Shown here: positions 55,207 through 64,000 of the stretch, piece by piece
Layout: each line of letters opens with the position of its first letter
Position numbering within the stretch: position 1 is the stretch's first letter
From: Escallonia rubra
Lineage: Eukaryota > Streptophyta > Magnoliopsida > Escalloniales > Escalloniaceae
Length of the DNA stretch: 64,000 nucleotides
Assembly: GCA_033065855.1 (NCBI GenBank)
Contig: JAVXUO010002909.1
Coordinates: 248,001-312,000, forward strand
Direction: 5' to 3'
Made by a program: the position numbers and the translations under genes
The notes under the pieces: model-generated
Told to the model about the DNA's origin: nothing
Seen by the model: the letters and a program-made list of their open reading frames with translations, nothing else
The model's database searches: none

Positions 55207-58200
55207 TTAAGCTCGTAAGAGGCGCTTATCACATGTCAAGATCCTATAACTTGCATGAGGCCCTTCGGCTGTTTCTCGGACTGATACTTGCCAGCCCATG
55301 GCACTTCCAATCTCTTTAAGTTCATCAATGACAGCAATAGAATCACGGACGTATACGCGTCCACCAGGTCTCAGAATTCGGTCCATCTCAAGCATGATGC
55401 TAGAGATGTTGCATCTGGTACAACAGAAATTAAACCATTAAATCTTCCATAGACAGCCTAAAGGAATCTCAGAACACATTGTGCGGGAACTTAGTGGGGT
55501 TTAATCTTAACATTCTCTCAGCACACAAAACATGAGACAATTATGATCTACAAGCAAAGCTAGACATCGATGAATACCTTTTTTGTTCTACAGAGAAAAG
55601 ACCGGCTGCGTGCAAAAAATCATAGGTTCTTGGATATGTATCAAACGGTTCACACCTGGGAATATAGTGCAACTCGTTATAGTTTATCTGATCAAAACCA
55701 TTCGATTTAAACGGTAAAAACACACAAATAACTCCTTGATAACTGCAAAACAGGATACCTTGACCATTAAGTCGTGAAAACCTAGGATTTCCAGATAATT
55801 AAAAGCCCGAAAGTGAAGATAAACTTGACAAAAAATAACCCAAAAAATGCTCTTTCCTCATTCGTTTATCTTCAGGAAGAGGAAGAAGAGAGGGAAGGGG
55901 AGGGGCGGCGGGGTGGGGGGGGGGGGGGGGTGTTAATATCTCAGTGACAAAAGATTTGAGTTTATGTATGAGCTCTGAAATCACCAGTGATTATAACTAA
56001 GAATCAAGCTTTGTACCAACTATATCTCAACTGCCAAGCTTACTGACACTAAAGGGGAAAGGGAAAAAAAAGAGAAGGCAATATTAAGTAGGTTTGTACC
56101 AGTCATGCATGACTCCTAAAAGTCCACGATCATATATAACCGGTAAGGTGTTGGGCCCACTAACAGGAACAACATTTAGAACCCAACAATCGAAATGATT
56201 ATCATGTAGTGCTGCTGCAAATCTGCCAAAAGTACGAAATTTCTCGTTAAAAAGAAAAGACACTGCTTCTGAAAACTTAAAACCGGAAAACGCCAATGAC
56301 AATCACATTCAGTGGATTGACATGCATAATGCAGTAAGTAGAAACAACAAAACTGATAACACAAATAATACCCTCCAAAGCCAGCTCTCATATCCATCAC
56401 ATTTCGCAGTTTGAACTTCTTCCAATGTAAAGCACGAACATAGCTTTCTATTATTTCATTCCAGTATTTTGATTCTGCCTTAAAGAGCTCCTTTCTAGAT
56501 ATGTACGCATCCATCTGTATTCTTTGAAGCCTATCAGGAGGATTCTGCAGGCGTGCAGGCCAGGTGCTAACGTTCGTTCCAGATCCATCCTCAGGTAGTG
56601 GGGTAATACATGCCTTCAAATTAACATACCTAAACCAATCATGCAGCTACTTAAAGCAATGATTTTAATGATGAAAAGAAAACTTCTCAACAACAAGAAT
56701 GACATGAAAAGGCATAAAAAGCTCTTCTCCGAAATTCAGAACAAATTAAAAAGGCAAACAAAACCGTCAGACAGTACTGATATTTGCATTATGCAAAAAT
56801 TGTTAACCAGGGACTATTGGGACACTAGCTCCAAATTAAGGCCTGAAAAAGCCTCCCACTGAAACAAACAAAATTGCAGCGAGATAGAAGAGATAACAGG
56901 AGTATCAAGCTGGACATTTAGGATAAAATAGGAGGGATGGAAATGGAGAAAGGAGGTGCTGGAGCTAGGAATAGTTTGTGGGTTTAAGAGCAAATTATGA
57001 CAATATAAATTACTTAAGGATGAATCTTGCAGTACCGCTCTATCTGTCATGGCCTAAGATAAAAAAAATTGCACAAAAGCTTTATTGTGTGCCTGCCTCT
57101 GATAGAAATTTCAACTAAAGCAAGGATACAATAGAGATAAAGCCGTAGTCTATTATGATGACTTAAATTATTCAACACCAAAGCAATAATGTAATCTTTC
57201 CATCAGTTAACTCCCATGGCTGACTTGAATTCGATGGCGGGCATTTTATGATTTTAGTTGCCTGCTTAAAGGGAGGAATCCACCCGCCCTTTACCATCAA
57301 CCATCCAACTCAAACCCAATTGACAATGATGGGGAGGTTCAAAAGGCTAAGTTGACGGGCTTGACAATGGTTTCCCTGAGGTGGTAATTATACTCCGCAA
57401 CCCATTCATGAAGAAACAAAACAAAGATCACCAAGTTGTCACCGTTTCAACAGTGATAGGATTCACAAAGCGGAGCACTCAAGTTGGCATTCCATTTATT
57501 GCATGGCTACGTTTCATACAGAAAAGGCTCTACATATGTGTGTGCGCGCGCACGCGTCTGGATACGCATGCCGATATAATTGTGGCAGTGGAATTGCTAG
57601 TGCTTGACATCCAAAAGCCTAGTATATATCACGTTGCCAGTCTGAAATTTGAAATGGCTACACATGGATGAAGAAACCTCTCTAGTATTTCATATAAACA
57701 TCTATAACAACTTACACCAGAAGCCCTATGGCATGTAAGAAAAGGATAAATATCTAATCAACATTTTTTCACCAGTATAAGATAATAAAAAGGTCTAGCA
57801 TGCATACCAAACATTGTCCGGGTCATCATCTGGATCACATAATGGCGGTTGGGTCCCATTCTCACGGCTTAAATAGCAACTGTTGTTGAACGGCTTCTGC
57901 CATATTGCAATGTATCCCTCCTTCTTCACAAGCTTCCAGCAAAGACGAGTGGTAAGATTAACCATCTCTGTAGAAAGGAAGGCAAAATTACGTAAACTGA
58001 CTTGTCACATTAACAATGACTAGAACTGATTTGGACCAAGCAGAAATGAGAATTAACTCATCATAGATTTGGGCCCAACTGAGAGTTTGATCTCCACCAA
58101 AATTATGATACACAAATGATTGGATGAGACGCAGACCGGCTCCCCATATGCCTCTTCCTACTCCTCATTTCCCCTCAGTGGTGAAAGACAACGATACACG

Positions 58201-61200
58201 ACACCCAAAGATGAGTCGCAAAAGAAGTAAGGTGGCATGCTGAAAGAGGTCTCCGGTCTCTCTTCTGTCAGCACGAGGCATCTCAAGTTGGATTCCAAAA
58301 GAACTATTTGCACACGCATGCCCAACCCCCTCCCCCCGGCACCCCTTCACCCAGGGATGGGGTGTCCTTATTATGGATTGCTATAATAAGTTGGACTTAT
58401 CAGCTCATCTTCCACTTGAATCAAACTGATCATTTACTTGTGACTAGTGAACAAGTATTTGTTTGGAAGGGTGTTTGGTGTTGGACAAGTGCACAAGTCA
58501 ACAAACTATATCTTTTGGGCTGTAAACAGCTTTAGTCAATTGTAACAAACAAACTAGGACACGACCGAAGTATTATGTTCAACACCCCGCTCCGCAGACA
58601 CCTGTCATATGAATCGAAGATTAGGGCAACCCCTAAAAATAAATAATATTCTACTTAACTGAGAAATCAAGATAGGTTTTCAAATATTGGAATGCTTCAA
58701 TTTGTGATCTCTCACTTGATGAGCCAGAGATGATGGCTGAGGTGTGGAAAGGAGAGGTTGATGATGGAGGTCTAGAGGGCAATGGGCATGACGAGGAAAT
58801 TGATGTTGATCAAGTCTTGGTGGATGGAAGGTGCGCAAGCTATTTCTGCTTTCCTTGCATCACCTTGTTATGTATTTCCTAATTTCCAATGTCCAATTAG
58901 TATTTGCAACTCCCGTACCACGAACAGAAACAAGAATACGAACAGTGCAACTCCACTAAATCAGCGCAAACAAAACCATGATCCTTAGATATTTTGAAAT
59001 CCCAACCTCAAGCAATAAAACACAATTAATGAACTCAGTTACAACGTCTCAATCAACCCTACTCTTTCGGGCGGTTGGTTGAGAGAACAGAATGGCGATC
59101 AATTAAAAAGAGCAGGCTACACTAGTAATTAGGCACCAACTGCTCCTCTTATGGGCGGTTGGTCGCCGTGTTTTTTGGAAAAATGTGATCTGAGACATCC
59201 ATTGTGCAACATGGACGGTCCAAGATCAGCTAGCCTTTTCCCAGCACCTCTGAAGCACGGACACCTCTCCTAGGTGGAGGTTTGGTGTCCTAAACGGACG
59301 GACACCCCGACACCCTCCGGACACTGCCAATCGGTGTCGGATTTTTATTTTATTTTCCGACACCGTGTCGGATACTTCGTCGAGGAGTGTCGGACACGGC
59401 AATCGGCAGTGTCGGAACGTTTGGGGCTACTTTGCAATTTTTTGAACTAATTTCGGGGGTCAATCTGGAATAAATAGAATATGTGGGGTTTTTTTTACAA
59501 AGCCATTACCATCTGCTGCACTCACCTCACGGGTGCCGTCTCCTTCCCTCTCACCTCACGGGTGCCCTTCGGAGCCATTACCGACTTGGAGCTATCGCCG
59601 GAGCTCAGTCGCCAACATTCTGAAGCCGAAGCCGCCGTCGCCATCGCCCGAGCTCACTTGATGGTCGCCGGAGGTCCTCCGCCGCCGTCAAGACCCACAA
59701 GTTCTTCTTCCTCCTCGTCTCCCTTCCCTCTTTGTCGAGTCGTTTCTTTCTTTTCTTTTGTTTTTTCTCCCTATCAAGAGTCGTTGACTCGTTTCTCTCT
59801 TTTCTTTCTTTTTTTTTTTTGACTTAGCATTTGTACTGATTACTAGTGAAAAAGTCCCTCTCTTCTTTTTTTGTTTTTTTTTGACTTAGTTATTTTAGCT
59901 AGTACTTAATTTCAGAAATGTTGTTGTATTAGTGATTTAGTGTATATTTATTATTACTTGTATATTTATTATTGTTTGTTATTTTAGATTATAAAATGTA
60001 TTTGATATTTATTAAATATATATATATATAATAAAAATATATTAAAAAAATAGCGGTGTCTTGCGGTGTCCAAAATCTGATTTTTTGGAAATTCCGGTGT
60101 CCCTGTTGGTGTCGGACACCGACACCGTGTCCGTGCTACCTAGCCCAGCACTAGCTGTGGATATATTTATGTAAACAATGTATGGATGTATAACATATAT
60201 AAAAGAAGCGGTGTCCTGTGGAGTCCAAATTTTGGGTAATTTGGAAATTGTTGCTGTCCGGTATCCTTGTCAGTGTCTGTTGCGGACGTGGTGTCCGTTC
60301 AAACCTAGAGCGTCAGTACTAATAACTCCAAGTTCAATATGTTCAAAGTTGTGAAAAATATGAGGGCTACGCATATTAGAATATATAACTAAAAACTGAT
60401 ACAATAAAGGCACCAAAAATGCCACCTCTCTACCGAAAATTATGTAAACCGTTTTTCTATACACAAAACAAAGCTTGCCAAATATGCGAAAGAGGCATCC
60501 ATAGAGCCACTTTAGAGAACAGGTATTCATAGTATTCCCTCCAGTTTATTCTAAAAAGGTGATGACTACAAATCCCGGTGCAAGAGTGACGGGAGTGAGA
60601 TACAACAAACAGCAAGAACTGTGCAACCATACAAGCAAATGCTTGATGAGCTAATAAAACGAAACAATTTTTCAACTTAAGATGGCCAAGTCAAAGATAT
60701 TACCATCCCACTGTTCTTCCAGAAGTAACTCATGCTTATAAACAGGCTGCGCTGCCCACGCAAAGTATCCTCCTCCCCGGAGCATCCTGTTAACCTCTAG
60801 CAGCAGAATCCCATCTTCACATAATGCATGCAACATGGAGGCAGAATTAGAGCGTGTTGCATAGGTAACAAATTAACATCAATAACAAAACAATCGCTGT
60901 TGATCAGTGTTCTTTCGAAACTAGCTTTGAACCAATATATCCGACTGCAGTGCAGTAATTATTCACGCCATGTGCTAAATTGGGGAACACAGGCATAAGC
61001 ATTTACCAAGTTGTAATAAAAAATGTAAAATTTCATGTGCATGGTCGTCACAGCATGTCAATTAACGATTCTATGTTTCGTTAAAAAGGAGATAAAGAAA
61101 CAAGTAAAACAGAGGACATAAAAGAGATTTCAATCTCACATTGGACTCAACTAAGCTTTTGCCGAATACTAGCTGGATAGGCTAGATTAATCTGAATACA

Positions 61201-63121
61201 CCTCTCTCCCCAAATAAGACATATTCTCCACTATACTCCGATTTCATTTGTTTCAGAAGATTTAGGATTTGCGGACAATTCTAAAAGTCAGAGAACATGT
61301 GATTCTTAGGGGCGGGACTCAGATATGCAACTTTGTACTTATTTATACAACGACATTCTCTTACACTAAGTTCCTGTACACATCACTTCAACAGATATCT
61401 TCTTCCTTCTAGTATTACATCTTATTAAAAGAAATTTTTTGCATGCAAATAGATCTGGCATTTGGACATTTTGGAGCCTCATATCAGAGAATCACTTGCT
61501 AGCTAATAAACCTCGGACATTTTGTTCCCTATGGGAGATAGAAATGTATACCATCACGAGTCCAGTTAATTCTGCACCTTGAACAATGTATCAAGTCAAA
61601 GGCCTGACTAGGATATAACAACCTCCTTGTTGCAAAAGCTGCTGCCATAGCAGGCACACCACGCTCAAGTGCAAATTGAATCTGGTTCTCATGAACATCT
61701 TTTGGAGCTACAGACATAGTGAGCACATTCCGTGATAACAAATAGGCACCAAAACTTGCCACACCACATCCAGCATCTAAAACAACTCGGGTACGTTGAC
61801 CAAAAGCAATGTCAGGGACCATCTATTCATACCAATGCACAAATCAAGAATCAGATACAAAAGCTACTCAGACCAAAGTAATAACCATTTTCACCAAAAA
61901 AGCTACAATTAGTAGCTAAACAAACAAGTTAACAACCTTTGCAATCTGATCCAAGTATTGATCCGCACCGTGTATGAACTGTGTACCACCTCCAGGAAAC
62001 TTAAACTTGTTCTTGTCTACAAAAACCCAGTTTTGACCACCTTTGTATTCAGCGAGCTGTGCATGTGGGACATTGCTGAACCATACCTGTATTGAAGTGT
62101 GAAGCGTGAATCTTTTTCGTACAGCATAAAAAAATTTCTTCCAACATTAAGTGCTACCTCAGTGTTCACAAACCGCTCCCCACGGAGTTGAATCCCATAT
62201 GATGTTGCACGTCCTACAGTTATTTCAAAGAAGTGGGCACCATTGTTCCGAAGTGCTTGATTTACACATACACACAACATCAGAATTCTACTTCTCCAGA
62301 TATAATTTTCAAATAGTATCCTTACTCCTTGTTTAAAAAATATTTCTTCCTCGAGGAATGCTTTTTAAAAGTAATAAACTTAATTTGCATTCAAGTAGTC
62401 CACAGTTCAAACCATACATAAAACTACACCAATGCAGCGACAGAAGTACCTCGTCACGGCTTCTTGGCCATGGAATTGGGGTTCTGTAACCCTTGGGAGC
62501 TGGAACCAAGCAACTCAACCCCTGACCATTCCCTGGGCAATGTCGCTCGAACTTCTCCCCGTTTTTCGTTGAGTTCAACCTCTTAATCGCCTCCACATTG
62601 TCCAAGCACGGTATATACTCCCTCATACCCGCCTGACACAGCCCAAACTTCTTAACCCTAACCCTAGCGCCGCCGCCTCTACCCCCGTCCACCGCCTCCG
62701 TTACATTCCCATTCCCCCAATTCTCCACCACGTCCGGATCAAACTCCCCTACCTCGAACTCCTCCGCCATCACCCCGTTCTCGTCCACCACCCCGAACGT
62801 CTCCACCGCCACCGGCGGCGGCGGCGGCGGTGGAGGCGGCAAAACAGTATCCAAGATCGGCGAAGACGAAGGTATGGCTTGGCTCGAGACGGTACCGTTC
62901 TGTATAAGGGAGGATAAATCGAACGTCCTGTTGTAATTCGGGGAGAGAGAAACGGAAGGGGCGGGGATTTGGCGGGAGGTGAAGAAGACGCGCTGCTGGT
63001 AGCCGTCGGATTCGGACCAGCGCTTGCCGAGGTAGAAGCAGGCGAGCGACACGAAGAGGAAGGCGGAGATCCTCAGCAACGTCGGCAGCTTGAAGAGATC
63101 GACGCTGTTGAATGACTTCAT
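55207..63121 (-). CDS. PMT11: Probable methyltransferase PMT10/PMT11-like
   Basis: Putative SAM-dependent methyltransferase of the plant DUF248 (QUASIMODO2-like) family, type II Golgi membrane proteins linked to pectin or other wall polysaccharides; the activity of this branch is not proven. Exons in order: 62450-63121, 61937-62086, 61552-61822, 60704-60814, 57808-57967, 56372-56629, 56100-56222, 55578-55655 and 55207-55414. All introns are GT-AG; 2031 nt, 676 aa, normal for the family. A short cytosolic N terminus precedes one membrane segment (residues ~15-31), then a variable stem with a nine-proline run. Family motifs include IPCLDN, FERHCP, the SAM loop [11 protein letters not shown] (289-299), [29 protein letters not shown] and the C-terminal [13 protein letters not shown]. 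Intron 4 carries a hAT-type insertion. The gene appears intact. Confidence 0.95.
59248..60143. mobile_element. Non-autonomous hAT element, 8-bp duplication
   Basis: 896 bp. Ends CTCTGAAGCACGGACAC and, reverse complement of the right, CTAGGTAGCACGGACAC. The perfect 8-bp target duplication CCCAGCAC is at 59240-59247 and 60144-60151. Subterminal zones are packed with GTGTCGG/CCGACAC motifs. The interior (59480-59820) includes a GC-rich coding-like stretch (Pro/Ser-rich, starting with GCCATTACC) that could be captured exon sequence, then T-rich DNA. No transposase. Confidence 0.88.
60208..60309. mobile_element. Truncated relative of the neighbouring hAT end
   Basis: AGCGGTGTCCTGTGGAGTCC...GTGGTGTCCGTTCAAACCTAG parallels the last ~100 bp of the intact element just upstream, with substitutions. 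It is a solo right end. Confidence 0.65.
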
Positions 63122-64000
63122 GTTCGTCCCCCAGATCTGAAAGTGCGTGCGTGTGTGTGTGTGTGTGTGTTACACAGTATTTGAGTGACTCTGGAAAGTG
63201 AGGTGACGGGGGTTTTAACTGTCGGTGATTCAGTAAAGTGGGGCGGCGATCGAGGGATGTGATCCGCCGCGGGAGTTTTACTAAATTTGGTATTACGTGG
63301 GGGCGCCGAAATGGCGTCATCTTAAGAAGCAAACACGCCTCGAACATGAACTCTTTTAATGAACCAATTCACTCAAAAATTATCGTCCTCTCTCCATAAT
63401 CGAAGATCGTTCTATTGATTTTACATATCGAAATAGTCTCGAGTCTCATTCAGATGATTACAATTGCTTTTTATCGATATGCCGCCTGCTAGAAATTACA
63501 TTATTTTGTAACTCTGTTACATTATTTCGTCAAATACTTATAAAATTAATCGAAAAAGTATAACAACCCAACGATCGGAATGAAAGGAAGTGAAAGTTAA
63601 GCCGAAAAATAAAGGATCGTGTAATTGACAATCTAGCCTGATTCTACTAATATCCGTCAACTGCCCCGAATCCTTAGTGGTTTCCTTCAGATTGAAATTG
63701 AAATCTACTTAATTTGTCTTCCTTTTCAAGGCCTTGTTGAGGTTGATAGATACGGAGAGTGACGAGAGCGAATAGAGGAACGTTCACAAGGACCGATGAG
63801 GTACTTCACCGCTCCCTATTTTCTCCAGCAGTCCACACAAAGTCAAAGTCTACAGTCCGACACTCTCACTTACGCAAAAAAGTCTGTGACTTACACGTCA
63901 GACCCGGAACACAAAGCAAAGAAACTTCTAGACATCCAAACATGACGTCCGCATTTCCACCCCAATTTCCTCTACGCAACCCCGCGCCACCCATCCCCAC
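63122..64000. other. PMT promoter and 5' flank
   Basis: Upstream of the PMT start (minus strand). A GT/GC dinucleotide run at 63146-63170 lies within the likely 5' untranslated region. The rest shows no gene; the outer 300 bp has scattered ACGT cores. Confidence 0.5.

Larger units (their letters stand above)
57968..60703. other. PMT intron 4 with transposon insertion
   Basis: 2.7-kb intron. It is otherwise AT-rich, with short meaningless open frames, and contains the 896-bp element at 59248-60143 and a partial relative of its right end at 60208-60309. Confidence 0.75.

Overview
This is nuclear DNA from a flowering plant, almost certainly a eudicot. The genes have GT-AG introns, the protein families are plant-specific, the intergenic space is AT-rich and full of plant transposons, and there is a chloroplast-derived tRNA insertion. 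I cannot name the species. Four intact protein-coding genes could be modelled exon by exon from splice sites and reading frame.

Layout. 1-1500: transposon debris with hAT-like subterminal repeats. 1637-7087 (+): a five-exon SDR gene of the tropinone-reductase-like type (267 aa). 8844-12605: a decayed hAT transposon that contains two identical 97-bp three-hairpin elements set in (TA)n tracts. 12606-16920: AT-rich DNA without genes, apart from small CACGTG clusters. 16921-19110: GC-rich repeat DNA with a ~131-bp tandem array and a TATA-containing, LTR-like promoter. 19776-20402: a Tourist-like element. 21136-22709 (+): a four-exon clade A PP2C (PP2CA/AHG3-like, 414 aa) with one GC-AG intron. 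23429-31170: a foldback Mutator-like element (MULE) with long inverted arms; a complete but dead Copia LTR retrotransposon (24002-30594, target-site duplication AACCC) sits at its centre. 32541-37350: segmental and tandem duplications plus a non-autonomous transposon. 37994-40317: a probable Harbinger-type element containing a MULE (38031-38852, perfect 9-bp duplication), a Tourist MITE (39062-39450) and a Gly-codon minisatellite. About 45280-45680: chloroplast insertion with a complete trnL-UAG. 47508-54013 (+): eight-exon HESO1 terminal uridylyltransferase gene (447 aa). 55207-63121 (-): nine-exon PMT10/PMT11-type putative methyltransferase gene (676 aa), convergent with HESO1.

The genes are functionally unrelated: redox metabolism (SDR), abscisic acid signalling (PP2C), small-RNA uridylation and turnover (HESO1), and a Golgi methyltransferase-like protein linked to wall polysaccharides (PMT). 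The HESO1-PMT pair appears to match an adjacent gene pair in Arabidopsis (At2g39740/At2g39750, from memory), so it is probably an old conserved neighbourhood, whereas the space between the other genes is shaped by nested transposons. I found no bacterial-type system, CRISPR array or gene cluster. The most unusual material is structural: nested foldback elements, the twin hairpin elements, GC-AG introns and local duplications.
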